A stretch of DNA of 64,000 nt from contig NC_013165.1 in NCBI RefSeq assembly GCF_000023885.1, positions 1,240,001-1,304,000 on the forward strand, written 5' to 3'. The stretch's first letter is position 1. Each line of letters begins with the position of its first letter. This DNA comes from Slackia heliotrinireducens DSM 20476 (GTDB lineage: Bacteria > Actinomycetota > Coriobacteriia > Coriobacteriales > Eggerthellaceae). Positions 23,215 to 31,959 of this stretch are shown one piece after another. Made by a program: the position numbers and the translations under genes. Below the pieces are notes generated by a model, which saw only the letters and a list, made by a program, of their open reading frames with translations, had not been told where the DNA came from and ran no database searches.

Positions 23215-23384
23215 GGACATGCCGGCCGACCGCGCGAAAAGGCAGCTTCTCCTGACGGACGCCTGCCCTTGAAAATGCCGCAAAATGCATGGGATTCACA
23301 CCACGCAGGGGCGTTTAACATGGGATAATGCAGACAGAACATCCGTAAAGCTTGCGAAAGCCTGTTCGTAGAAAGGAAGCCGCC

Positions 23385-23726
23385 ATGACGGAATTCGAAG
23401 ACAAAGAACGCGACGTCGAAGAGATTGAGGACGAAGAAGAGTTCGATGACGATGTGATCGTGTTCGTCGACGAGAACGGCAACGAGCAGGAGTACGACAT
23501 CGTCCTGACGTTCTACGACGAGGGTACCGACAAGGACTACATCCTGTACGCCGACGGCGAGCTGGATGACGAGGGCATGGCCATGGTGTACGCCAGCACC
23601 TACGTCTATAACGAGGAGACCGGCGAGCTGGATCTGGAAGAGGTCGTGGACGAAGCCGAGGTGGCCGTGGTGAACGCCAAACTCGAGGAGCTCGACACCG
23701 ACGACGATCTGGATGACCTGGACTAA
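23385..23726 (+). CDS. DUF1292-domain protein (short, highly acidic)
   Basis: A 113-residue protein with an acidic N-terminus (EIEDEEEFDDDVIVFVDENG) followed by the DUF1292 core (YDIVLTFYDEGTDKDYILYA) and an Asp-rich end. It starts at an ATG with GAAAGGAAG upstream. It is a paralogue of the preceding gene; both are likely cytosolic. In other Gram-positives the family sits near mltG/yrrK or greA, which is not the case here. Function unknown. Confidence 0.8.
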   Translation: MTEFEDKERDVEEIEDEEEFDDDVIVFVDENGNEQEYDIVLTFYDEGTDKDYILYADGELDDEGMAMVYASTYVYNEETGELDLEEVVDEAEVAVVNAKLEELDTDDDLDDLD

Positions 23727-23747
23727 CGCCGATTCGTAATTCGAACG

Positions 23748-23774
23748 GGGCCGGCCTTGCGGGGTCGGCCCTTT
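23748..23774 (+). terminator. Weak terminator after the second DUF1292 gene
   Basis: GGGCCGG (23748-23754) pairs with TCGGCCC (23765-23771), followed by a short TTT. Confidence 0.55.
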
Positions 23775-23799
23775 CGCTGTTTTCATGCAAAGGACCGCC

Positions 23800-24534
23800 A
23801 TGACCGCACGTGAGACATACCCTCTGCCCGCCGAAGAGGAGCGCGAGCTTATACGTTCCACCGTCATCTCCGAGGCGGTGCTTTTGGGCATCGGCATCGT
23901 ATTCGCTGTGATGATGTCGTGCCTTGACGGCGGCCCGCGCCACGCCTTTCTCGAACTGGGCGTGCTGCGCGATTTGGCGGCTGTGTGCAAACCGCATTGG
24001 ATTATGGCCGTGCTGCCTGCGGTTATGCTTGCCGTTCTGTATCTGGTTGATACCTGGGCCATGCAGCATAACGGTGAATACGTGGAAGCGGCCATCCGGG
24101 AGCGCCAAGGCATGACCGGCGAGCTGCCGCGTCTGTCCATGGTTGCCATCGTGCCCTGCATGGCCGTGGGCGCCATCGCCGAGGAGCTGGTGTTCCGCTA
24201 CGGCATCCTGGGAATCTTGGTCATATTGGTGGGATACGTTGTCCCAGGTCCAGTGGCTGCAAGCGTGGCGGTGTTCGTGTCGGCCATCATGTTCTGGTAC
24301 ATGCACGCCCGCAACCGCGACCCCTGGAACACGGCCGTCGTGCTGATCAACGCCATCCTTTGGGGCAGCGCCTACGTGTTTACGGGAAGCCTGCTGTCAT
24401 GCATCGTGGCGCAGGCCGTCTACAACATCGGCGAGCTTGCCTTCGAGCGTGTGAAAATGACCTCGGAGCCTGATTACTTCCGCGGTCGCGTGCCGGTGCG
24501 CGAGGCGTTGGACATGCAGAAAAAACGCCGATGA
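23800..24534 (+). CDS. CPBP-family intramembrane metalloprotease-like protein
   Basis: A 244-residue polytopic membrane protein. The motif AEELVFRYGILG has the EExxxR signature of the CPBP (Abi/Rce1-like) family of membrane glutamic/metalloproteases. The later motifs are diverged: SAIMFWYMHARN and SLLSCIVAQAVYNIGE, where an FxxxH and an HxxxN/D would be expected, so activity is uncertain. ATG 23800 has AAAGGA upstream; an alternative start at 23785 adds five residues. No bacteriocin gene lies beside it. Confidence 0.7.
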   Translation: MTARETYPLPAEEERELIRSTVISEAVLLGIGIVFAVMMSCLDGGPRHAFLELGVLRDLAAVCKPHWIMAVLPAVMLAVLYLVDTWAMQHNGEYVEAAIRERQGMTGELPRLSMVAIVPCMAVGAIAEELVFRYGILGILVILVGYVVPGPVAASVAVFVSAIMFWYMHARNRDPWNTAVVLINAILWGSAYVFTGSLLSCIVAQAVYNIGELAFERVKMTSEPDYFRGRVPVREALDMQKKRR

Positions 24535-24591
24535 CCAGGGCTGCGACGACGCTTCGCCCGCTGGGTCAGCTACGTTCGCTTCGCACACAAT

Positions 24592-24656
24592 ATTACCAAT
24601 TGTAAATTCGTAACAACGATGGTATGCTACGTGTGTCACGAATCAACAATTGGTAA
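24592..24656 (+). promoter_or_regulatory. cbiM promoter with paired operator-like sites
   Basis: TTGTAA (24600-24605), a 17-base spacer and TATGCT (24623-24628) form a good promoter. TTACCAATTGT (24593-24603) overlaps the -35 element and its exact inverse ACAATTGGTAA (24646-24656) lies just past the start site. Each half is itself nearly dyad-symmetric (TTAC-CAATT-GTAA). The layout suggests a metal-responsive repressor that closes the promoter by binding both sides. Confidence 0.65.
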
Positions 24657-24671
24657 CACAGGGGGAACACG

Positions 24672-25691
24672 ATGCATATACCTGACAACTACCTGTCGCC
24701 TTCGACCTGCGGCGTTCTGACCGTCGCCATGGTGCCCGTCTGGGCCCACTGCGTCAAAAAGGTGAAAGAGGAACTCGATCGCGAGAAGGTGGCGTTCATC
24801 GGCGTTGCAGCCGCGTTCTCCTTCCTGCTCATGATGTTCAACGTGCCGCTGCCGGGCGGCACCACGGGACATGCCGTGGGCGCGGTGCTGATTGCCATTT
24901 TGCTAGGGCCCGAAGCGGCGTGTTTGGCCGTCACCGTGGCGCTTCTCATCCAGGCGCTGCTCTTCGGCGACGGCGGCATCCTGGCCTTCGGCGCGAACTG
25001 CTTCAACATGGCCTTCATCATCCCGTTTTCGGGGTACTACATATATAGGTTCATCCGCGACCACGCGCCTGCCGCCTGGGGCGATAAGGTGGGTGCTTTT
25101 GTCGGCGCCTACGTCGGCATGAACCTGGGCGCGTTTATGGCCGCCGTCGAATTCGGCATCCAGCCCCTGCTGTTTACGGACGCGGCGGGCAACGCCCTGT
25201 ACTGTCCCTATCCACTGGCCGTCTCCATTCCCGCAATGCTGATCCCACACCTGCTGCTTGCGGGCATCGTGGACGCCCTGGCCACCGTGCTCATTTACAC
25301 CTTCGTGAAGAACGCCGCGCCTGAATACGTGTACAAGCCGGCCGATTCCCAGGTGGACACCTCCAAAAAGGGCTCGTTGGTCACCGTCTACGCGTTGGTG
25401 GCCGTGCTTGTCGTAGCCACGCCGCTGGGCCTGCTTGCCGGGTCCGGCGACGGTTGGCTCTCCCGGTTCGGCGACGCCTGGGGAGAATGGGGCACCGAAG
25501 ACGTGGCCGCTATGGTAGGCTATACGCCCGGCGGCATGGCCGACGGCTTCGAATGGAGCGCCATCATGCCTGATTACTCGCTGGCGGGGCTGCCTGACGT
25601 GGCGGCGTACATCCTGTCTGCGGTCATCGGCGTGCTGCTGCTCATCGTAGGCTTCAAGGTCGTCTCGTCGTTCGTCTCGAACAAGGAGTAA
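24672..25691 (+). CDS. cbiM: ECF-type Ni/Co transporter substrate-binding membrane component CbiM/NikM with fused PDGLE domain
   Basis: A 339-residue membrane protein. The N-terminus MHIPDNYLSP is the CbiM/NikM signature, in which Met1 and His2 help bind the metal. About six membrane segments form the S-component core. After about residue 235 a linker and two further membrane helices correspond to the CbiN/PDGLE accessory part (GYTPGGMADGFEWSAIMPDY), here fused rather than separate. Cobalt versus nickel cannot be told from the sequence. It is the first gene of cbiMQO. Confidence 0.92.
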   Translation: MHIPDNYLSPSTCGVLTVAMVPVWAHCVKKVKEELDREKVAFIGVAAAFSFLLMMFNVPLPGGTTGHAVGAVLIAILLGPEAACLAVTVALLIQALLFGDGGILAFGANCFNMAFIIPFSGYYIYRFIRDHAPAAWGDKVGAFVGAYVGMNLGAFMAAVEFGIQPLLFTDAAGNALYCPYPLAVSIPAMLIPHLLLAGIVDALATVLIYTFVKNAAPEYVYKPADSQVDTSKKGSLVTVYALVAVLVVATPLGLLAGSGDGWLSRFGDAWGEWGTEDVAAMVGYTPGGMADGFEWSAIMPDYSLAGLPDVAAYILSAVIGVLLLIVGFKVVSSFVSNKE

Positions 25692-25698
25692 ACAGGGG

Positions 25699-26526
25699 AT
25701 GATTCCCGACTGGCTTGAACAGCCGCAAGACTACACGCCTCGGAAGGACCGCGACGTCTTTCTGAGGCGTAATGCGTTGCAGCTCACGTCCATGCTGTCG
25801 CGCGTGAAGATGCAGCGCGGCGGCCTGGACGACGACAGCCTGTCGGTGTTGGATAGGCTGCTGATTTGCGTCGACCCTGCGTTGCGCATCGCGGGCATCA
25901 TCCTGGTCATTCTGCTGAACGCGGCTTCTACCAACATGTTCTTCACCTATTGCGTAGCCGCAGGCGTGCTGGGCATTCTGGCGCTCAAGCGCGGCGAAGA
26001 CGTCGTGGACGTGGTGAAACCTGCGTTGGGAGGCGCTGCCTTTACGGCGCTCATCATGCTGCCTGCGGTGTTTCTGGGGCAGCCCCAGTCGATGGTGCGC
26101 ATCACTTTGAAGGTGTTTCTGTCGGTGGTGCTGCTGGCGAACCTGGCTCGCGGTGTGGCGTGGAACGAGCTGGTTGCAGGCCTGCGGTTCTACCATGTAC
26201 CGTCGATTTTCGTGTTCATTTTCGACATCACCATCAAATACATCGTGCTATTGGGCGAGACCGCCCAAAGCGTGCTTGAGGCGCTGGCGCTGCGCAGCGT
26301 GGGGTCGAACCGCGACAAGAGCGGCTCGGCGTCGGCCGTCATGGGCGTGACGTTTCTGAAGGCGCAGGATTACGCCCGCGAGATGTACCAGGCCATGGAG
26401 TGCCGCGGGTTCGTGGGCGACTACCTGTCGCCGCGCCATAGGGTGTTCAATCCTGCGGGCATCGCATATCTCCTGGTCATGGCGGCGCTGGTGGTGTGGT
26501 TCTTCTATCTAGAGGGGGCAATGTGA
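25699..26526 (+). CDS. cbiQ: ECF transporter transmembrane (T) component
   Basis: A 275-residue membrane protein that links the metal-binding subunit to the ATPase. It has five or six hydrophobic segments, and the cytoplasmic signature helices near ALALRSVGSN and YQAMECRGFVGDY (A-R-G pattern) contact the ATPase. It starts eight bases after cbiM. Its TGA overlaps the GTG start of cbiO. Confidence 0.9.
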   Translation: MIPDWLEQPQDYTPRKDRDVFLRRNALQLTSMLSRVKMQRGGLDDDSLSVLDRLLICVDPALRIAGIILVILLNAASTNMFFTYCVAAGVLGILALKRGEDVVDVVKPALGGAAFTALIMLPAVFLGQPQSMVRITLKVFLSVVLLANLARGVAWNELVAGLRFYHVPSIFVFIFDITIKYIVLLGETAQSVLEALALRSVGSNRDKSGSASAVMGVTFLKAQDYAREMYQAMECRGFVGDYLSPRHRVFNPAGIAYLLVMAALVVWFFYLEGAM

Positions 26527-27332
26527 CAAACGCTGGAATGAAGGGCCACGAGGGGCTTTCCGCCGAGGAGCGCGCGGCCCACGAGGCGTCGGTGCATGCG
26601 CAGGCGGCCAAGGCCGTGGAGTATCTGGAACATTTGGAGCATGCGGGGCATGAGAAGCCGGGCCGCAGCAACGAGGCGCCGGTGCTGATCGAGTTCGACC
26701 ATGTGAGCTTCGGGTACGAGGACGAACCGGTGCTCGACGACGTGTCGTTCGCGATTCGGCAGGGACAGGCCGTGGCGCTGACCGGGCCCAACGGGTGCGG
26801 CAAGTCGACGGCGTTGCGCCTGATCAACGGGCTGCTGTTCGCCAAGTCGGGGGAGTATCGCTTCGACGGGCAGAAGGTTGACGCCGCCGCCATGAAGAAC
26901 CAGACGTTTGCGAAACGGCTGCACCAGCGCATCGGGTTCGTGTTCCAGAACCCCGACACGCAGCTGTTCTGTCCCAGCGTGCAGGAGGAGATCGCCTTCG
27001 GACCGCGGCAGATGGGGCTTTCCGAGGAGGAGGTCCAGCGTCGGGTGGACGACATGCTGGACATGTTCGACCTGCGCAAACTGGCGAAGCGTGCGCCGTA
27101 CCGCCTGTCCGGCGGCGAGAAGCACAAGGTGGCCATCGCCTGCGTGCTGTCGATGAACCCGGATGTCATCGTGCTGGACGAGCCCACCAACGGGCTGGAC
27201 CAGAAGACCCAACGGCTGCTCACGCGCACGCTGCACGATTTGAATTTCGCTGGGAAGACCGTGGTGCTTTCCACCCACGACCATGATCTGGTGATGGACC
27301 TGGCCGCCCGCGAACTCCGCATGCGCGGCTAG
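26523..27332 (+). CDS. cbiO: ECF transporter ATP-binding protein
   Basis: A 269-residue ABC ATPase with Walker A GPNGCGKST, Q-loop FQNPDTQLF, signature LSGGEKHKVAIA and Walker B VIVLDEP. The first 45 residues are an Ala/Glu/His-rich extension (for example EHLEHAGHEK) that might bind metal; an ATG at 26538 would shorten it by five residues. The GTG start (26523) overlaps the cbiQ stop. Only one ATPase gene is present, so it probably forms a homodimer. Confidence 0.93.
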   Translation: MTNAGMKGHEGLSAEERAAHEASVHAQAAKAVEYLEHLEHAGHEKPGRSNEAPVLIEFDHVSFGYEDEPVLDDVSFAIRQGQAVALTGPNGCGKSTALRLINGLLFAKSGEYRFDGQKVDAAAMKNQTFAKRLHQRIGFVFQNPDTQLFCPSVQEEIAFGPRQMGLSEEEVQRRVDDMLDMFDLRKLAKRAPYRLSGGEKHKVAIACVLSMNPDVIVLDEPTNGLDQKTQRLLTRTLHDLNFAGKTVVLSTHDHDLVMDLAARELRMRG

Positions 27333-27355
27333 CCGGGGCAAGGGGACACGCCCAC

Positions 27356-27389
27356 GGGACATAGGGGACGGAGCCCTTTGTCCCTTTTT
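27356..27389 (+). terminator. GTCCC-family terminator after cbiO
   Basis: GGGACATAGGG (27356-27366) pairs with CCCTTTGTCCC (27374-27384), one mismatch, and TTTTT follows. It belongs to the family of GTCCC hairpins seen across the window. Confidence 0.85.
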
Positions 27390-27430
27390 CCGACGAGGCG
27401 GAGGCTGGGCGGGCGAGTGCTTTCATCAAG

Positions 27431-27809
27431 TCCCGTTCCTCGGCCCGAAATCCTCGTTTTCCGCCAGGAAAAACAAGTAATGTACGACTTCGCGCCGGAA
27501 TGGGTCGCGCGTATCATGTCGACACGCGTATGACCTGGGGCTTTGTATGGGTGCATATTTTCAGTAGCGAAGCGGAGCCGAACAGTCGTACATTAGTTGA
27601 TTTTCTTGGCGTAGAATCGGGTTTTGGGCTGGAGGAGCGGGCCGGAATGGCGGGGGAGCGCCCCTGCTGATGCATCGAGTGTCAAGGGGCGGTTCCCTTT
27701 GCCCCAATTTGCATAAAGAACGATACCGATGTGTCAATAGGAAACGTCCCTACTGACACACTGCGGCTAAATAGGACAAGAGGGACTGTCTCCTTTGTCC
27801 CAAAGGCGG
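27431..27809. repeat. Composite intergenic repeat (includes inverted-repeat element copy B)
   Basis: This whole block is similar to 30136-30528. It contains, in order, inverted-repeat element copy B (27462-27611: CGCCAGGAAAAACAAG... to ...ATTTTCTTGGCG), a GGAGGAGCGGGC flank, a TGTGTCAATAGG / CCTACTGACACA hairpin (about 27734-27763) and a GTCCC hairpin ending at the stop codon of ygiQ. No gene is visible in 27333-27809. Confidence 0.8.
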
Positions 27810-29966
27810 CTACTTCTTTTTTCGGGGGCGGACCAGGCAGTTCTTTCCGAAACCGATGAGGTCGGTGCGGCCGGCGCGGCGAAGCGCCTCGACCACCAGG
27901 TCGTAGTTCTTGGGGTCGCGGTACTGGATGAGCGCGCGCTGCATGGCCTTGTCGTGGGCGGATTTCGGGGTGTAGATGGGCTCCATGGTCCGCGGGTCCA
28001 CACCGGTGTAGTACATGCAGGTAGAAATCGTCGACGGGGTGGGGTAGAAGTCCTGCACCTGTTCGGGCATGTATCCCAGGTCGCGGCAGTATTCCGCCAG
28101 CTCGACGGCTTCTTTAAGGGTGGAGCCAGGGTGCGACGACATCAGGTAGGGCACCACGAACTGCTTCTTGCCGGTTTTGGCGTTCTCGCGTTCGTACAAG
28201 CTGATGAACTCCTGGTAGACGGAGTTTTCGGGCTTGCCCATGGCCGCGAGAACCGCATCGGATACGTGTTCGGGCGCCACGCGGAGCTGGCCGGAGATGT
28301 GGTGGCGGCAGAGCTCGCGCATGAAGGTGGGGTCGGAATCGGCCACCACGTAGTCGAAACGGATGCCCGAACGCAGGAACACCTTCTTCACGCCGGGCAG
28401 GGCGCGCAGCTTGCGCAGCAGGCTGACCAGGTCGGAATGGTCCACCTTCATGCGGGGGCAGATGTGCGGCGTCATGCAGCGCCGGTGCTTGCAGGCGCCG
28501 GCTTTGAGCTGCTTGTCGCAGGCGGGCGCGCGGAAGTCCGCGGTGGGGCCGCCCACGTCGTGGATGTAGCCCTTGAAGTCGGGGTCGGCGATCATGTCGC
28601 GGGCCTCAGCCAGGATGGATTCGTGGCTGCGGGCCGACACGATGCGCCCCTGGTGGAAGGTGAGCGCGCAGAAGGAGCATTCGCCGAAGCAGCCGCGGTT
28701 GCTGGCCAGGGAGAACTTGACCTCGGCCAGGGCGGGCACGCCGCCGGCGTCGTCGTAGGACGGGTGCCATGCGCGGGCGTAGGGCAGGGCGTACACTTCG
28801 TCCATCTCGGCGGTGGTCAGCGGCAGCGTGGGCGGGTTCTGCACCGCGAACTGGTGGTTTGGATAGGGCTCCACCAGGCGCCGGCCGCGGATGGGGTCGG
28901 CGTTTTCGTACTGCACTTTGAAGCTGCGGGCGTAGTTGAGCTTGTCGGCTTGCAGGTCGTCCCAGCTGGGCAGAAGCTCGTAGTCGTACACTTCGTCCAG
29001 CGAGTCGGTGCGGAAGACCGTGCCGTCGATGAACGTGATGTCCCGCACGGACAGGCCCGAGGCCAGCGCGTCGGCGATTTCGACGATGGAGCGTTCGCCC
29101 ATGCCGTAGGAGATGATGTCGGCGCCGGAGTCCATGAGGATGGACCGCTTCATCTTGTCGGACCAGTAGTCGTAATGGGCCAGGCGGCGCAGGCTGGCCT
29201 CGACGCCGCCCAGGATGATGGGCGTGGTCTTGTAGGTCTGGCGGATGAGGTTCGAGTAGACCACCACGGCGTGGTTCGGGCGGTGGCCGAATTCGCCGCC
29301 GGGGGTGAAGGCATCGTTGTGGCGCTTCTTTTTGGCGACGGTGTAGTGGTTGACCATGGAGTCCATATTGCCTGATGAAACCATGAATCCGAGGCGCGGT
29401 TCGCCGAATACGGAAACGGAGGCTGGGTCGCGCCAATCGGGCTGGGCGATGATGCCCACCTTGTAGCCGGCGTGCTCGAGGACGCGCGTGATGATGGCCA
29501 TGCCGAAGGAGGGGTGGTCCACGTAGGCGTCGCCGCACACGTACACGAAGTCGACCTGGTCCCAGCCGCGGGCGCGTGCGGCTTCCATGGTCATGGGCAG
29601 GAATTCGGACTCGTCGCGGGTGTGGGGAACGGGCTGCGGCTTGGCGGGCTGCTTCGGGCACTGGGCGGCTGCGGCCTGCGGCTTGCGGGCGCGGTTGCCG
29701 GAGCCGGCTCGGTTGCGGTTGCGTTGGGAAGCGCGGTTGCCGGAGCGGTCCCTGTCACGCTGGGTGGCGCGGTTCCCGGTGCGGTCCCGGTCGCGCTGGG
29801 TGCGGTCGCGGCCTCGGTCGTGGTCGCCGGAGCGGTGGCTTTCGTCCTGCGAATCGCGAAGATCTCCGGAGCGGGGCCGCTGTCCCGAGCGCGAGCTGCG
29901 CCTTCCATCCCGCTGGGACGGGTTTGCGTGCTCGTGTTGGCTATGTCGTTTCCCGTTGTGTTTCAT
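27810..29966 (-). CDS. YgiQ family radical SAM protein with Arg-rich N-terminal extension
   Basis: A 718-residue protein of the UPF0313/YgiQ family of radical SAM enzymes; the reaction is unknown. The SAM-cluster cysteines are in NRGCFGECSFCALTFH. The N-terminal cobalamin-binding-like region begins near FLPMTMEAARARGWDQVDF. Before it lie about 115 residues of low complexity rich in Arg, Asp, Asn, Gly and Gln, with repeats such as RDRDRTGNRATQ. The family normally starts directly at the conserved domain. ATG 29966 is preferred; a TTG at 29987 is possible. It is bracketed by two long direct repeats. Confidence 0.88.
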   Translation of the reverse strand: MKHNGKRHSQHEHANPSQRDGRRSSRSGQRPRSGDLRDSQDESHRSGDHDRGRDRTQRDRDRTGNRATQRDRDRSGNRASQRNRNRAGSGNRARKPQAAAAQCPKQPAKPQPVPHTRDESEFLPMTMEAARARGWDQVDFVYVCGDAYVDHPSFGMAIITRVLEHAGYKVGIIAQPDWRDPASVSVFGEPRLGFMVSSGNMDSMVNHYTVAKKKRHNDAFTPGGEFGHRPNHAVVVYSNLIRQTYKTTPIILGGVEASLRRLAHYDYWSDKMKRSILMDSGADIISYGMGERSIVEIADALASGLSVRDITFIDGTVFRTDSLDEVYDYELLPSWDDLQADKLNYARSFKVQYENADPIRGRRLVEPYPNHQFAVQNPPTLPLTTAEMDEVYALPYARAWHPSYDDAGGVPALAEVKFSLASNRGCFGECSFCALTFHQGRIVSARSHESILAEARDMIADPDFKGYIHDVGGPTADFRAPACDKQLKAGACKHRRCMTPHICPRMKVDHSDLVSLLRKLRALPGVKKVFLRSGIRFDYVVADSDPTFMRELCRHHISGQLRVAPEHVSDAVLAAMGKPENSVYQEFISLYERENAKTGKKQFVVPYLMSSHPGSTLKEAVELAEYCRDLGYMPEQVQDFYPTPSTISTCMYYTGVDPRTMEPIYTPKSAHDKAMQRALIQYRDPKNYDLVVEALRRAGRTDLIGFGKNCLVRPRKKK

Positions 29967-30135
29967 GATGAGACTACCATACCCCAAAACCTGCCCGAGG
30001 TTGAACCAGAAGCGGCAGTCCCCATGTACTCACCTGCAGCGCGGCGGTGGGAAAGTGGGCCGTTGCCCCATCAAGGAGCCGGCCCCCGTTGTTCCATCGG
30101 CTCGGTCCGATCGACGTGCGCGCAACCTTATCGCA

Positions 30136-30528
30136 TCCCGCTCCTCGGTCCGAAATCCTCGTTTTACGCCAAGAAAACCAACTAGTGTATGACTTCGCGA
30201 AGCTACGGGTCGCGCGTGTCATATCAGCACGCGTTTGACCTGGGGCTTTGTGTGGTCATATATTTCGAGGAGCAAAGCGGGGCCACACGGTCGTACACTA
30301 GTTGATTTTTTTTTGGCGCAGAAGCTGGTTTTGGGTTGGAGGAGTGGGCTGAAAGGGCGGGGAAGCGTCCCTACTGACACATCGAGGGACAAGGAGCGGT
30401 TCCCTTTGCCCCAATTACATAAAGAACGATAACGATGTGTCAATCGGAAGCGTCCCTGCTGACACATGTCAATCGGAAGCGTCCCTACTGCCACAGCGGG
30501 ACAAAGGGAGTGTCCCCCTTGTCCCAAG
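30136..30528. repeat. Composite intergenic repeat (includes inverted-repeat element copy C)
   Basis: Direct-orientation partner of the 27431-27809 block. Copy C of the inverted-repeat element is at 30167-30318, followed by the same GGAGGAGTGGGC flank, a GGTTCCCTTTGCCCCAATTA stretch, two TGTCAATCGGAAGCGTCCCT units and a GGGACAAAGGGAG/CCCCCTTGTCCC hairpin. It ends at the stop codon of the ADP-ribosylglycohydrolase gene. No gene is visible in 29967-30528. Confidence 0.8.
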
Positions 30529-31353
30529 TTACCACAGGCAGGAGTCGATGAGGTCTTTGCGGCGGAGGGTGTCGATCCACGCTGAGGGGATGCCGTCGAG
30601 GCCGTAGAGGATGCCGGCCAGGCCACCCGCCACGCATGCGGTGGTGTCGGTGTCGCTGCCCAGGTTGACGGCCTCCAGCACGCAGTCCTCATACGTGGAT
30701 GTGTTCAGCAGGCACCACAGCGAAGCCTCCAGCGTGTGCAGCACGTATCCGCTGGACTTGATGTCGGCGCGGCCCAGTTCGGCGATGCGCGGGATGCGAT
30801 CGAAGGGCTCGCCGAAGACGGCGTTGGCGTCCACGGCCTCGGCGGCAGACATGCCGCGGGCCAGGTCGCGCGCGATATGCACGTACATGATGCATGCCAG
30901 CTTGGACTGCTCATGTGCGTGGGTGATGGCGGACACCTTCCCGATCTGCGAATCCGCGGCATCGGCAAACGCCAGCGGCAGGATGCGCATGAGCGACCCG
31001 TTGCCGTTGTCTCGCTCGCCGTCCATGCCGCGGCCGCGCCGCAGCGCGTTGGACACGGTGATGCCGCAGTCGAAGACCACGCCGTCGGGGGTGTAGCACG
31101 CGTCGTTTCGCCACAGGTTGAAGCGCTGGCGAATGTCCTTCACGTCGATGGCGCCCTGGTTCGCGCGGATGCTGTCGGCGCAGGCGATCATCATGGACGT
31201 GTCGTCCGACCAGGTGCCGGGCTCTTGGTCATGGGTTCCGTGGCCGACCATGTCGGTGCAGGTGAACGTGTCGCGCGTCATGAATTCGTACGGCACGCCC
31301 AGCGCGTCTCCGATGGCCGCTCCGTATACGCCTGCCTTCAGCTGTTCGTTCAT
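30529..31353 (-). CDS. ADP-ribosylglycohydrolase (DraG-like)
   Basis: A 274-residue member of the ADP-ribosylglycohydrolase family. It shows the metal-site motifs GDALGVPYEFM (N-terminal), GTWSDDTSMMIA and the C-terminal NLGSDTDTTACVAGGLAG. Such enzymes remove ADP-ribose from protein side chains or process small ADP-ribosyl compounds; no ADP-ribosyltransferase lies nearby, so the substrate is open. The start at 31353 has AAAGGACGC upstream; an in-frame extension to 31425 lacks a site. Confidence 0.9.
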   Translation of the reverse strand: MNEQLKAGVYGAAIGDALGVPYEFMTRDTFTCTDMVGHGTHDQEPGTWSDDTSMMIACADSIRANQGAIDVKDIRQRFNLWRNDACYTPDGVVFDCGITVSNALRRGRGMDGERDNGNGSLMRILPLAFADAADSQIGKVSAITHAHEQSKLACIMYVHIARDLARGMSAAEAVDANAVFGEPFDRIPRIAELGRADIKSSGYVLHTLEASLWCLLNTSTYEDCVLEAVNLGSDTDTTACVAGGLAGILYGLDGIPSAWIDTLRRKDLIDSCLW

Positions 31354-31526
31354 ATCGCGTCCTTTCCCCGTGTGCGATTTCGGCCTAATATACCGCATTT
31401 TCCGAATGGTTGTCGGGCTTTGCACCTAGTGCCGTATTTTCTACCGTTTGGCAGTTCCGTATTGGCACGGGCAACCAGATAGGCGATTATGGCGCCATCG
31501 GTTTTGAGGTACGCAAGGAGGACCTG

Positions 31527-31847
<321 letters not shown>

Positions 31848-31881
31848 GCGGTTCATCCAACCGATTCTGATATGCATTTGA

Positions 31882-31919
31882 AACGTGCCGGCAGGGAACA
31901 TCCCCGTCGGCACGTTTTG
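31882..31919 (+). terminator. Terminator after the acidic protein gene
   Basis: AACGTGCCG (31882-31890) pairs with CGGCACGTT (31908-31916) with an inner GGG/CCC pairing, followed by TT. Confidence 0.75.
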
Positions 31920-31959
31920 GTATACTCGTTCGGTCACACTACGAATGAAACGAGAGCCC

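Noticed and set aside
24535-24671. Cobalamin riboswitch ahead of cbiM
   Set aside because: The region is short and dominated by the promoter and paired operator sites; no B12-box or long folded leader is seen.
27795-29375. 526-codon frame opposite ygiQ
   Set aside because: Antisense shadow without domains; the minus strand carries the radical SAM motif.
30529-31353. DraT-DraG nitrogenase regulation
   Set aside because: The gene is DraG-like, but no nif genes or ADP-ribosyltransferase are present, so a nitrogenase role is not supported.
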